Assembly (NCBI GenBank): GCA_947034885.2
Contig: OX344754.2
Coordinates: 16,262,501 to 16,326,500 of the forward strand
Direction: 5' to 3'
DNA length: 64,000 nt
Origin: Thuidium tamariscinum
Lineage: Eukaryota > Streptophyta > Bryopsida > Hypnales > Thuidiaceae
Shown: piece by piece, positions 11,801 through 25,155 of the stretch
How positions within the stretch are numbered: the first letter of the stretch is position 1
Layout: each line of letters begins with the position of its first letter
Notes under the pieces: generated by a model
Databases searched by the model: none
The model's input: only the letters and a program-made list of their open reading frames with translations
Told to the model about the DNA's origin: nothing
Position numbers and translations under genes: made by a program

Positions 11801-14800
11801 ATAACGACACTTACATTCCCCACACAGGAAAACAGTCTGTGATGACGACCTTCTCATGAACTTACTTGCCATAATTGCGAGACATTCATAATTACATATA
11901 CACTTACCACTCTTAGCATATCACCCAGGCATAAACATCTACTTCCGAGTTCCCAAGTTCGACTTCAAAAATTTCAAAAGATAGTCTGTTTTAGCAATTG
12001 CATTTATTCAACATCGACCAGTAATACTACACTGACTCAAATGAATTCATTTTTCCATGAAATATTCGACATAAATTATTCTTTGCGCAACTCCCCTATC
12101 ACACTCAGTGCACACTACTGCTCCTGACACGCACTCAACTTCTTCCAAATCTAAGATATAAGCTCACATGTTCATTTAATCTGGAATCAGAAACTCAGTT
12201 ACAGTGTTTCACTGCAACATTTACCGTCAGCCTCATAAAACCTCCGACTATTCAAATACATGACAGTCTGCCTTCGTCATTTCTTGGATGAGTTCACTTT
12301 CAAACTGCACGCACTCCAACATTTACCCCATTTACGTACTGCCACCTCCACGTGGCACTAGATGCAAAGTCTTACTTCACTTATTTCATACACCCATACA
12401 ATTCAGTGATGAAACCAACACGTGCTTCTTTATTTTACGCTTGTTTTCAACTCCACAGCACTTCATGAAAAAAAGCACAATAACATTCCATAGGACCCCC
12501 ATGCAATCATGTAATAACCACTACGTGTATAAGACCAACTTCCAACACCTGCAATGTTCACTTCTAACTTTTAATATAAAAACTTCTCTTCATCCTACCT
12601 ACGGTTTACGGTTACACGTCAACGCCAGTGCTTTCTCATCGACAAAAGAATTTCAGTAAACGAAAGCACAAACTCAGTGTCATTTTCTACTGCCACCAAT
12701 TGATCATTTGGACTCATGAATATCTGGATTAAAACAACACATACACAATGCAGTTCATGTTCACATTTCCATGGACCATGAATAGTACATACAACTTAAG
12801 AATTAAAGATGCAATCCTGTTATCTTAGACAACGTCATCAATTCTCGAAGGAAAAAAAATTCAAACACTCTATCTGCAACCACATACACTCAACTCTCCA
12901 AATTTTGCAACACCTGCCATGTCAATCACTTTCCACCCTCTCAGACATTTGGACTTCCTCCTCCCCGACATGAATTCATCATGCACTAAGCATTAAAAAT
13001 CTCCCTAACATCACATTAGAAGCTACTTTCATTGTGCACGTTCAACCAACATCATGTATTGTAATCACTGTAGTGTAAAAGAAGAGGAACTCCTCATTCA
13101 GCACACTCTTCCTCTGGATGGAAATGTTTAGACTCAGTATGGCAGATCTTTGTAAAACGGACAATGTCGGACGCTTGGAAAAAAAAAAAAAAAGAGCACA
13201 GTCTCGGTTAAAAAGTGTGCCGACAATGCTGGAGAAGCTAACCTACACACACATATTCCACGGCTCCTCGGAAGTCACGACAAATGACTGTCCGCATTCT
13301 CCTAGGCTGCGGGAAAGTGTTATGAAGGTCATCTTCATAATCTATATTCCGAAAGTTCATACACCACCACGTCATTTCTACATGTCTTCCTAATACTCAA
13401 CATAAGACTACATAACAAATGAAGCATTACAACATCATAATCCACATATGCATGGTAACATACCTGAATCCTACATGCCTGCCTCTGTTTGTGGTTTTAC
13501 ATGATATCCGACGGCTACATTCGCTTCTTTTTTTTCTTTATGAGATCATCCCTTGCCTTTCAATTGAAGCATGCCCTCCCAGATCGACACCGCCAACAGA
13601 ATTCGCTTCATCTTCCATTTCAGGAGGTCAGCCCTTCCCTTTCTAAGGCATCATGCCCTCCCAATTTCACAATAAGCGCTAATGGTATTAGACATTGCGA
13701 TCAACATTAAAGGGTGCAGCTGTAACTACCAATAATGGGTTACTGTTCACGGCACCAACATTCAAAACACCACACCAGCGGACCGAAACTCTTCAGAGGA
13801 TTCTGTTTTAGAAAAATCAGTACGCATACAAGAGTCCTTCAAAATATATGCTTACAGGGCTCAGTCAAGAAGCACTGTCACTGCATAGTAAAATGATAGT
13901 TTCACTAATGAGTAATAGTAACATTTAAGAAACACAGAACTACACTAATATTCTTTCAGCTTCAAGACAGATTCACCTTTGCCCAGTCCCGGCATAAATG
14001 ACTGATCTCATGCATTTTACAGATTGTATTCATCTTATTCTATAAAATAGAATAAATCTCCATAAATTTCCACATACCATTGTCATTCCAAGTTGTCAGT
14101 GTCCGAACATGTACGACTGATTCGAAAGATAGGGGACATAGCACTTGCTGACCATGACCAGAACATGCGTCGACTAAAACATATTCCATAATAACAGAGA
14201 ATCAAGCATCATGCACACAAATACTAGCATTCACGCAATGCTTCCCGTACACGTAAAATAGAACATAAACACATAGGTTCAAGAATGCTTAGTTAGTAGC
14301 CTCACCACATCCCCAATTCAGGTTTCAGTGCAGCACATGAAATTTGAGAGGAGGTTACGACGTTAAGACTCCCCAAAATGATTTTTGTAAACAACCGAAC
14401 TGCCATGACGCTTGGTCAAGTCATTGACGTAGTGGACAACCCCCGCCCAACTTCCATGATGCATTGCAGGCTCTGGCGATTCAAGAATCGAACACTTCTA
14501 TACATACAACGTTAATATCTTCGTATACTAAAGCAAATGGATGTATCATTGCACAAAACAAGAACTTCTCCACTCCATTATTCATATATGATGTCACAAA
14601 ACAGTGCTACATGATCACTGAAAACTACATATGAATACTAAAACATTTATATAGTATCATCCTTACTATTAACTTCAGGTACATCAATTCATTTTTTTCT
14701 ACTACTGTCCTCAGGAAACAGTCGCCTGTTTTCCAAAAATTCTTAAAAAGTCAACACAAAGTTTCCAAACTGGCACTACGCAAACAGTTGACTCATTGAA

Positions 14801-16148
14801 TATGAGTAAACCTCATGTCCACAGAAACACTACACGACTTCTCATCCACTCGCTCTTGTAGATCGATCATCTTAACTCCACTTTGGGCTTTGCGGTTTTA
14901 AATGTTTTCCAGCAAACATTCATGGCATCATGGGCAGTCCGTCACCCTCCCTCTTTTTAACTGATCTCTTCATCAATGACGCTGCACAGAAAGAAACATC
15001 AGTGGTAATACCTTCTACATTAACAAGTACTGAATCACGGCTGTCTTCTACTTGACGTCGCTAAACATTGAAAAACTCCTTTGCACTCACGAAAGGGAAC
15101 ACCTGTGCACTTCCTCAAATGACTCAGCACACACTTACCTTATTTCCGTCGCTGCCACTAAATGGCGTCGACATTGCTGACTATGCACACTTCCCCCCTG
15201 TTGATGTACCAGCGTTCTCTTTTTCAGCTTCTAGGCGTTCAATTATAGCTTTCAAAGATTCTATGTAGTCATCTCTTGAGACGGTGCTTGCTCTTGTACC
15301 GCTACAACTTTGCTGGATAGCACTAGGTCGCTCTGTACTCGTCCTCATGTCCTTGCCAACAAAGTCTCTGTCTTTTCCACTACTCTTCAGAGTCCATAAA
15401 TAAGGTAGGCGTGATTGTTAGTGCATTTCTTAATAGTGCTTTCCATCTTGCTGCAGCAGAGAGGACATTACATCAACAACAATTGAAAACGCATCCCTCG
15501 ATATTCAACAATGTTTTCGAAGATAGCAACTGCCAAAGCCTACACATAATTGAAAGGATGACTGAAAGAATAGCTTCATAAAGGGCAAACTACAATTGAC
15601 CACATGGAATGCACTTCATTTCCAGACACGTTTTGGAGCACCGATAAATGTAGACGTTGAAAAATGAATAACGCTTACACTGTTCTGGACCTCCAAGGTC
15701 CATTAATAGGACACTGTTCAAACAAGCAGACCTTCCACACTTACTCCTCTGTTAATCCTAAGTAATTTCCAAATTTTTTGTAGCATTGGCATACCTCATT
15801 ACATTCAACCATATTATTCCTTCTTGTGTCATGACTTTACCATGAATGGCCTCTTCCAACTTCAATTTCATTAGGTCCACGTCTCCACATCTACATGTGT
15901 GCATGCATTTAATTCCACACGAGTACATACTTCTTCGTTAACTTCTTCCTCAGTGCTTCATACCCATTCCAATCCAGTTCTGTTTATGAGCACGAAAAAA
16001 TAAAGGGCATTGCTCAACATTGCCTGGAAGAGTCTGAAGCTTCAAACTCTTGTTGCATAAACATTTTGACCACTGCTCAGCATGACGTTAATTTACCGGT
16101 TCACAATTACATTACTGGGACAGAGAAACTCACCTCTGTAACTACTTC
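8831..16148. other. CACTA interior, 3' side of the TnpA-like gene, no gene seen
   Basis: The composition differs from the flanks: less AT-rich and strongly C over G on the + strand (12301-12360 has 24 C and 7 G). I find no coding exon on either strand; the longest + strand frames are chance frames in pyrimidine-rich DNA. It may be 3' UTR, intron or decayed sequence of the leftward transcript. A hAT MITE lies at 10595-10955. Confidence 0.45.
10595..10955. mobile_element. Non-autonomous hAT MITE, 361 bp
   Basis: The left end is CAGGGTTGTTTTGTCG; the right end is GGCAAAACAACCCTG, its inverted match. A perfect 8-bp direct repeat AAGCACAC flanks it (10587-10594 and 10956-10963). CAGGG termini and 8-bp duplications are diagnostic of hAT elements. 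The interior has no open frame and contains several CGTGACGT/GTCGCG words near both ends. Confidence 0.9.
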
Positions 16149-19100
16149 TCAAACACTCCCTGAATGTCGTCGCTTTCTTTGTAAGGAGCCAAAATCACTG
16201 GAGGAATTGTCGGAGTACTTGCCAGCACTTAGCGATGCAGTGCCTTCATCACTTTGAATAAAGCCTTCAATTTCGTTTTGTCTTCTAGTCAGTTCCATAC
16301 GTCTTTTCCTTTTCTGTCCACCATATCCCTTGTCCCGTTGCAGTTCCTCTTCTACCTCGTCCGGATCCGGTGACCTCCCCAGCAAATCACGCAGCTTCTC
16401 TCTCACGCCGTCCGTTCCTTTTGATCCCGTTCTACCTAATGTCTTCCTGCATGAATTAGCATACCGTCCCTGCTCCGACTTCTCTTCCCGCTGCTTACTG
16501 TAAGCTAGCTTCTCGAGACGTCGCCATACTCGGTAGTCAATGCTCAAAGGCTGCTTTCCGTTGCTCTTGATCAACGAGATGAGTTCTCCTCTTCTCTTTG
16601 TGACTGCCTTTCCCATCATTCCTCTAGGTGATCTTCATTCAGTTTCCCTGAGTAATCAAAGTCTTCATTCAGTCGATCCTTCAATGTTTGCACAGCTTCG
16701 TATGTCTGCTTCCTTATATGTGTGCAAGATGGATCTAGCCCTGCTGCCAACTTGTTTATTTGGGCAACCCATGCAGGCTTGCCTGGGCCATATGGTTTTC
16801 CTTCAGGATCCAACGTCAAATAGAAAGGTTTCTTGCCATCTTTTTGACGGGAGGTCATGTCCTCTTCTCTGACCGCCTGATCATGTCGACGTTGTCTCCT
16901 GCCTAATGCTGAAGACGTTGTGGATATACTTTTGTCTTTCACGGATGCCAAGTCCAGACATTGCCGTGAGCCAACACCACGTGAGTCCCTCCCTGCTGCA
17001 AGGGGGGACCTCGAGCAATTTGGCGTCAAACTTCTGTGGGGAAGTCTTCGATTTCCCTCCGGTGAATGACATCTACGACGGACATTTCTTTCAGGAGAGA
17101 CTGAGTCATACCTTGAATTGTGCCGATTCTCCCTACTAGACAACTTTTTCCTTGTATGGTAATCTGAGCCCCAAAACCAATTTCAAACATTCGTTACTAC
17201 AATTCCTAGACACACTGAGATTCTACAATGAAATAGGAACCCAAATAATTCTTATTCAGAGAATGATCACAGTACAAAAAATAGGGAAGATAAGTGACGT
17301 TGACAATGCGGCTATACAACCTACAGAAAAGTGCACAATTATGTCAAGAAGGGTTTAAGGATTTAAGCTTGCACAGAAGTACTAAAGTCATCGAACCTCA
17401 CTGTCTAAGCATATGGACATATTCTACCAGTTCTTAAAAAAAGCTATGGTATCGATTATATAGTTCACGACAAAACTGTTTTGGACTTACGCTTTAAAAA
17501 TGACACACGCACTAATACTGAGGAAACGAAGATCTAGAAATTTGACATAGTACCGACACATCTTCACCCGTACCACGAATTCACTATGCACATCTTACGC
17601 ACAAGACGTCATGGACTAAAAAGACAACACCGACGACATACTTGTGTATCACCTCCACACATGTGCTTTGAATTCTCAGAACATCCATTCCGAGTAAAAA
17701 CACCCGTACATGAAGAATTCCTCTTGAGGTATAAGAGGTTCAGACATGCAGCATAAGGTCTAGAAAGCATACTGAATGCCATTTCATTCTATCTTCCCCT
17801 ACGTATTCAATAGTTCAAACTATTTACTGAAGTCATAATCGTCCCTACTTCCACTCCTTCTGGATCCTCTGTATAACTGAATCTCCTTTTCGGCACTCCT
17901 TTGGTGATTACGTTCCCTCGAACGTGTAGGGCTCCACGAAACACTGCGTCGCCAACTTCTAAATTCTTCCATACGAGTGCTACGGGAGGAGTTCCCCTGA
18001 AAGCCTTTTGACACAGAGCGATCAAAGTCTGCGCGGCAGGTTCTATTTCCATCCTCGGGGGATATGCTGCGGGGAAATTCCATTCTTTGACGTCGCTACA
18101 TATGAATTTCAGTGGAGCTAATCCATGAGGAAGAAAAGTAACTTATCAGGAAAAATTGAGATGAACATTACCCTACACTTTTGCAAAATGATGAAAGCAG
18201 ATATAAAAAAATAGCATAATTAATCAAGTCACGAAATTGGGAAGGCGCATTTCCAACATCAGCAAACAAGAAATTTCATTCACGTAGTACGTACTGAACA
18301 TGCATTAACAACCGTAGCTACAAACTACTCGTCCGATTAAACATTGTGATGAACGCTTACGTTGTCCAACTTCTGGGGGGTTCCTGAAATACTCCGTCTA
18401 GGTTGGGAAATACGGCCTCCGTCATCCCCACTGCCGAAATTGGTGTCACTGTCAATGGCCACTTCTTCCGTTTGTCGACGCACAGTACTGTTTGTGCTCT
18501 TGGAATTCTGCAGTGGTCATTGAAATTCCTCAACAATGGGTTCTTTACCATGACATTGGTTAAGCCGCTCCTCGAACACATTGCTACGTTCTTCTATGGC
18601 AGAAGACTGGCCTTGCTCCACTTCCCTCCGGTTTCCTGTACACACGAATTAAACAATAGATACATGAAAAACATAATAAATAAATTTACTAATTTCTGAT
18701 GAGGGAGACAACAGAACTCGTTGGAGCTTCAAAATCACAAGCGAGTAGCAAATGAAATGCTCCGCTTCAAAATGACATTTGCACTATGTGAGCGCTCCTA
18801 ACTCCACCCTCGAGCTAAGAGTTTTTCACACGGGTCCTGTGTCTAATCGAGTTTTTTTTCTAATTGGGTAAAAAAGAAAGCCTTCCAAGCAATGAACTCT
18901 TTTAGTCACGTCTTTTAAGTGTTTCTAATCTAATTTTGTGGTTATGATTCAATCTTTTTTAGTCTGAAATTCAACCAAGCGACCCTACTCTATTCTATTC
19001 TATAGTTTTGCCTAAATCTAATTCCAAGCATTTGGTAAAAAGAAACTTAACAGTAAAATAATGAGAATGAAAATCAAATGTGAGCAGTTTACCTCCTCTG

Positions 19101-19555
19101 AGTAAATCTCCATGGTCTTGTCATCAAACATCATCATGTGTAAATATTCCCCCACGACCTCGCCATCGAAATCATCCCGACTCTCCATCTAATCCATAGT
19201 AATTTCCCACAACTATTGGTAAATTTTGTCCTAATTAAAAGAAACCACTGGAAGTTATGTAGGTTCAAGTTAATTGCACATTCTCTCTTCAATTCCTAAT
19301 TTATTGGTAATTGGAAAATGTTACAATATTTTGAATCTACTAAATAGTTCGAATGATTAATGGAAATCCTATCTAATTGTTAGTATTATTATTCTTTGAT
19401 TTATGATTTCGTCTTTTAAAATTAACTGAATTAGCAAATTAATTGAATTACAAATTTAAGAATTAAATTTCACCTGATTTTGAAGTAATGAGTTGTTCTC
19501 TTGTTTTCTTTCTTTTGGCTTTCGTGAATTAATTAGAATTAAAATATTATCGCCA

Positions 19556-19835
19556 AACCTAATTAATTCAATTTCTTGGTAATTCCTAACGAAATTGGTT
19601 GTCAATTAGTTTGGCTTTTTAGAATTAATTTAAATAAAGAATTGCAACCAAATCTTTTATAATCCAATTAATTTTAATTTCTTTTAAATTCCTAAAGAAT
19701 TGGTTGTCAATTTGTCTTTTTTAATTTGGCTTATTAGGATTAATTTGAATAAAGAATTGCAACCAAATCTTTTATAATCCAATTAATTTTAATTTTCTTA
19801 AAATTCCTAAAGAAATTAGTTGTCAATTTGTTGTT
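19556..19835 (+). repeat. Tandem repeat of about 115 bp within the LTR-like unit
   Basis: Two full units and a partial one share ATTGCAACCAAATCTTTTAT and AATTGGTTGTCAATT. The period is about 115 bp (19624 and 19739). Confidence 0.65.
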
Positions 19836-20385
19836 TTCCTTTTGTCTTATTAGGCCTAATAAAACAAAACTAACAAAACTAACAAAATCCAAACCTTCTA
19901 AGAATCTAATAGCCAAAGAATGTAGAACATTCCAAAAGACCGAGAACAATTTCAATAGTGTTATTCCAAATAAATGGATTTTTTATTCCCAAAGGTCAAC
20001 CCCTAAGAATAAAGAATCCCACTCTATAGTGTTATTCCAAAGAAATTAGTTTTTTAATCTAATTAGTCACGGTTAGGAATCTCACAACCTTAATCTTCCA
20101 CCTAGTTCTCTTTCTTTCTCATTCTTGTTGTGCAAAAGTTGTTGCAATTTTGAGAGTTAGAGGATGGCTATGGCGGTTGAGTTGTCGATGGTTGAAGAAC
20201 TTCTTAGATGTTGCAAATTTTAAGTTTTTTGATGGAAAATTGAAGGGAGAGGTTGGGAATTTCCCTTCCAACTCCTTTTAATTTGATCAAAAATTTCAAT
20301 GTTTGCAATGTCAATTAAGCAAAAGGTTTTGTGTGATAGTGAAACTTACTTGAGTTGGTTTGAGTTGTAGTTTTGGTTTGGATTT

Positions 20386-20468
20386 AGTTCCTGGACCTCC
20401 GAAATCAGTCCCTGGACCTCCCGAAATTAGTCCCTGGCCTCCGAAATCAATCCCTGGCCTCCCGAATG
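20386..20468 (+). repeat. Short tandem repeat, about 20 bp x 4
   Basis: Four consecutive units are built on GTCCCTGGACCTCCGAAAT, the last two shortened to TCCCTGGCCTCC. It is unusually GC-rich for the surrounding LTR-like unit. Confidence 0.7.
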
Positions 20469-21038
20469 AGCTCAGAGCCCCTCCTCACAACCCCGGACAC
20501 CCAGCCGCTACCACGTGGTGAGGCGCGGTTGGTCGAGGGGTTCCGTCCTTCCTGGCCCTTTCTTCAGCTTGTTCGGGATTAGCCCAACTGGCTTGGCCGG
20601 CTCTGTCTAATTTTTGGTATTTTTTTGGACTACTAATCACCTTTGATTTTCTGGATTATCACTTGACTAAACTAAATAGATTTTGATTGACACTAAACTA
20701 ATAATCAACACAACTAACTAATGGAGGAAGGAAATAAGGGCTAGACTTAACTTAAAGGAAGTGAGCCAACCTTGCTACTTTTATCAATCTATAATCTTCC
20801 CAAGGCCGCCATGTCACCAAGTGTGAAAGGAAAGAAGGCAACATGCAACAAGAGATGATATAGAGAGGAGCCTTTCTTCTCTTTTAATCCTTGAGTACTT
20901 ATCACTACCTTGCTAATTTCTCTTGGTAAATGCCTTTATAGTGTCTTGAATTTATTCTCTCCCCACCTTTGATCGTGGGTTCAAAGCTTCGCCGTGTGAG
21001 GTTTTAGCAATAGTATTTTGACACTTTGATCGCAAAAA

Positions 21039-21195
21039 GAGGTACATATGACAGTGCTTAACCGGACTTTCACTTTAAGTTATCAAAATTTCCCGTATTT
21101 CAAGGTTTTGCACTCAAAGGAGGTACACATGACAGTGTTTAAACCGAACTTTGATGCTCTACACTTGAAATTTCCGCTCTACGAAGTCAACGCAA
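21039..21195 (+). repeat. Two-copy tandem repeat, about 79 bp
   Basis: GAGGTACATATGACAGTG (21041) and GAGGTACACATGACAGTG (21120) head two diverged direct units that both continue with an ACC(G)GAACTTT-like stretch. Confidence 0.5.
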
Positions 21196-23803
21196 GATCG
21201 AGGCTTAACCTCTTACACAAATTCTCGGAATGAAGAGTCAATTGAAGGGGCCCTAAGCCTTCAAAATTCCACAACAAAATACATAAAACTTGGCCAAACC
21301 ATTGGTCCAAGTAGTGCTCTAGCCACGCCGTTAGCACTTAAGTGAAATAACAAAGTGTCGGTGCGAGAAATAAGGGTACTGGCAACCTCGAGGGGGGCCC
21401 TTATATACCCGTGGCCGGGCCCCTCTCGGTAATTGCCGGTGAAAACACTTTGTTACTTCCTACCCTAAACTACCCTAATGTAATTCCAAAATATTAGTTG
21501 TTTAATGGTGGAAATTTCTAAAAACATCCCCATTTAGTCAAAGAAATCTTGGCCAAATCAAATCCAAGATCTTAATCCAAAATATTTTAGAATTAACCCT
21601 AATTTACGTAGATATTTTGTAAATTAACCCAAAGTCATTTTGGAAATTGTCTTTCTTTAGCCCAAAGATGGCTTTTTACGCAAGAAAGAGATCTTGACCA
21701 AATCCAATCTTTGATTTTCCAAGAGATATTTCCAAAATCACTTCTAATTAACCGCAATTACCGATTAAAAAGTCAAACTAAGAGCTGACCCTCTCTATCT
21801 TTTAGGGAACAAATCGAAACGGAAAACCGTCTGCGCCATTGTCTTCAGAAGACCCCAATTAGCCTAAGGGACCCTTTACCCCTCACTCCTAGGCCATTTG
21901 CGCGCCCAAATTGGAATTACGATAACTCCAATTAAAAGTCAAAAATCTAACTTTTAGGATTTGCGCAATTTGATGAATCTGTCAGGCCAGGGTTGTTAGG
22001 AATGTCTGTGAGAGTAAGGAATGACTCCTTATTTGTGACAATCGGACATCATTCGCTCCTGATACGCCGGTCAACCCGCCGCCAACTTGTAACTTCCAGT
22101 GAATTTCGATGTCGATGCCGGTTTTGGTAGTTGGGAATGTCGGAATGTCTTCAAACTTGACCGGGCGCTTATTAAGCACACAAAAACCTATCCTAATTTT
22201 TAGTGAGATTTTACCGCATCATAAGTAATTTCTATGATTTTACGAACATTTCTATGTGCTGTTGACTTCCCATGGAGTCAACGTGGAATTTCGGAAAAAT
22301 CCGAAATAAATTGGGTAATATCTAGGGCACTCCTAGATTCTTGGTGTAAGTCCCATGCAACCTTGCACCTTTCTAATTTTAGTAATTTGGAATTACTTTG
22401 CCCAATTGGACAATTTAATTCCCGATGCCCGGGAATCTTGGACAATTGTTTGATTCTCGTTCGCTCCTGGCATGCTCCTACCCTTGGAACACCTCTCTGT
22501 AGTCTTCAATCTCCAATCCTCCATCTTGTATCTCATGAAGTTCGAATTCTCCAAATCCATTGTAGTGGTTTTACCTCTAAATCTAATTTGTTCCAAAATT
22601 GAACTTAAGCCCTGGTAACTCTTCCATGCTCATAGTAGACACCTTTAGCTTAGTCAGTATGTCACATGCATCCTTAAAAGGTTGACTTTGCACAGACATT
22701 CGCTGGGACTGATTAACTCTCTATTCCTTATTTCTCTCGGAATTACTAAATCTTTACATAAACTTGCTTTGGAGACTTAGAATGATTCAAATTTCTAGGA
22801 TTAGGAATTTTCCACCTTCTAAGTTGGTTTTCCACCATTTTGGCATAGATTGACACCAAAACTCCCTCAACACTCTTTTCATGTCTTTTTCTTGAATATT
22901 TTGACTAATTTTCGCTATTTAATCGTGAAAAATGGACCTAGAGTCCTGAGTGCCATCTCGAGGGCTCACACACTAAGAATTTTCCCGCACACTACGGGTA
23001 TTCTCCAACTCACTCACTTTGCAAACACTAACGCCAAGTAATTCTGTAATCTTCATATCCTCTACCACAGGAAAAACTTCTCTTTCAACTTCAAGCACAT
23101 AAGCCAATGTTCTAGTAGTCCCACTGTGTCATGAAAAGTTAAAAAACGGAAGTTCCAGGGACATTAGGAAAACAGAGCACTAAGATTTAGCCAATTCCAG
23201 TGCATGTGACGTTGCAAAACTGACCTCCATTTCCATATTCAGTGAGTGGCCATGCCTAGTCATCAACATATTCAGACAAAGACACTTTCAAAAAGTAAAA
23301 AAGATCATACCTCTACAAGGCTGAATCCTCGACAAGTTCAATGGTGATGACTGCCCTCCAAACGGCACTGCTGATGCAATATGGTCCTCGTTGATTGCAA
23401 CCAGTGGATCCACTGTCACTGTAGTTTGACCTCGTAATGAACTTGGAATGTCCAAAATTGATCTGACTTGTCGGCCACAAGCCACAGCGTCTTCCTCGAG
23501 CTTGCGACGCTGTTCATCTACATTTGCCACAGGAGTCTTTGATTGACCAAGTATGATGGCAGCCGCTGATGTACTGAAAGAGTTTGATTTCCCTTTCCCC
23601 TTTCGTGAGTCTACAATTTTCGCTTTTCCCTTAGGACGTCCTCTTCCCCTTTTCGTTTGCTCCCGTAACGAAGCCCTTGTAGTGGAGTCTTCTACATTAT
23701 CCGATTCAGTGATTACTGCTTCCTCTCCTGACGTTCTAGCGTTCGTTTTCTTGGATGCTATCCATGCTTCTGGAAAGTCCGTTTTCCTCAAACGACTAGC
23801 CAT

Positions 23804-25155
23804 TTTCTCTCGGACCCTCTGTCACGACAAAGCCAAAACTGAATTAGACGACACATGTCAATACCCTATTTAGGAACTTCATATCATAATCTCGTTTTTG
23901 GATAGACTACTTTCGTCTTGATGTCATTAGAATCTCCTGCGTCTATATGCGCATCACAAAGGTTTTGCAGAGTGCCGGTCAGAAGATGTACACTGTGGTG
24001 AGGACTTATGTCTTTGGCGAAACACAGACTATTGTGACTGGTGACTGTCGACCTTCAATAGAGTTCTACCCTAGTAGACACCACATTAATACTCAAGTAT
24101 GCGGTTTCATATTCCTTCATGAACACAGATTTTTGAGACTAAAAATGAAAGAACATTTCAGTAAGGGTTTTCACAAATCTATTTTACAAACTAAGGACAT
24201 TCGAATTTGCCACGTCGACAATGAACTCTGTGCCCTTTGAAAGTCAGTCTCCTTGACATCAAAGAATTGTTGCCGTTAATTGGATCTCCCCATAGAAACT
24301 CAAAAACAAAACCATCTAACCACAGCGACTCTTCCACCTAAAGCTGTACTCTAAGGTTTCCTGGATTTTTGGCAGTTCATATCGTCGCTCCAAGTATGTA
24401 CCGGCACTTACTGTTTCTGCGTTTTCAGGAACTGCCTGACAATTAGCTGTAGCTCAGACACACTACAATTTCACAGCTACCCTGACTAATATTCTGTGTG
24501 TTGATTGGAACTGCGAAACAGACAATGGCTGTCAGGGATAGACCACACTATACCTGTAGTGAGAGCGGCAATTGAATGGACTTCTCGAAAATACAACAAT
24601 GGCGACAACAAGAATAAGCTTCGAAAACGCAAATTTGTGACTCGCAAGAGTGCAGCGGCTACAGACGCATGAACGACGTGGCCATACCGCTGTAACGCAT
24701 TTCTTTACATTGACGCGCATGGAACTCTTAAAATGCATGTTTTTCATCCACTGAGTTATAATTAGGGTTCCGTCTAAGGCACGACTTATGAGGCAAAGCA
24801 ATCTGTCCTTTCATTTCAGAGGTTGCGGCTTTGGGAAGACGCTGTGGTGGCGCACACTCTCTGCAACTTGCCTTCCGTCCAAACTATGTGAGGTAATATT
24901 TCCGCCAATTTCGTTAACAACTTGAACCTTGTTTCTAAGGGAAAACGGCAGTGCAGACGCACCACCTTACGCTCAGATATGGAGGACGAACGCATGCAAG
25001 ATATAAAAAACGAGTAGACACAGCGGATGCCTAGATTTGGCATTCTCTAATTTCGGTTTCATTCAGTGACAACTAAAGGTGGCTTGTTTCACAGCGGGAT
25101 TTCAGCGCACTGAGGCGACGGCAGGAGAGGAAATGAAGTAGGCCTACTAGCCGCC
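23804..25155. promoter_or_regulatory. Divergent promoter region of the CACTA element
   Basis: It lies between the ATG of the TnpA-like gene (- strand, 23803) and the ATG of the small + strand gene (25156). No coding exon is evident. The strand bias of C versus G changes across this interval, which fits transcription leaving in both directions. The promoter role is inferred from layout only. Confidence 0.4.

Larger units (their letters stand above)
18787..22970. mobile_element. Solo-LTR-like insertion, 4,184 bp
   Basis: It starts TGTGAGCGCTC and ends GAGGGCTCACA, an inverted match at 10 of 11 bases with the TG...CA borders of LTRs. The 5 bp outside each end are CACTA (18782-18786 and 22971-22975), a typical retrotransposon target duplication. 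No gag-pol frame lies inside and the first and last few hundred bases do not match each other, so a solo LTR of a long-LTR retrotransposon is likelier than a complete element. It is more AT-rich than the surrounding CACTA DNA. Confidence 0.75.
16149..23803 (-). pseudogene. CACTA TnpA-like gene (AT-hook, Ser/Arg-rich, Transposase_24-like), four exons
   Basis: I infer exons 23803-23311, 18635-18361, 18095-17828 and 17100-16149; each join has GT/AG ends and keeps the frame. Exon 1 starts with ATG and holds an AT-hook (KRGRGRPKGK, residues 51-60), a minor-groove DNA binder. Exons 2-4 are Ser/Arg-rich (for example VSWSPTRSRER), and exon 4 ends in a domain with the W...L and R-N-C spacing of the plant En/Spm Transposase_24 family (KPAWVAQINKL, then VWRRLEKLAYSKQ). 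TnpA-type proteins bind subterminal repeats and assist tnp2. Two faults are present: an in-frame TGA at 18517-18519, and a one-base frame break near 16617 where one A seems lost from a run of three. Intron 1 is swollen to 4.7 kb by an LTR insertion. Confidence 0.65.

Noticed and set aside
12288..12659. 123-residue + strand frame in the CACTA left part
   Set aside because: The region is strongly C-rich and pyrimidine-biased, which lowers stop frequency; there is no domain, splice support or conserved motif.
22234..22602. 122-residue frame within the LTR-like unit
   Set aside because: No gag, protease, integrase or reverse transcriptase motif; it lies in a unit that behaves as a non-coding LTR.
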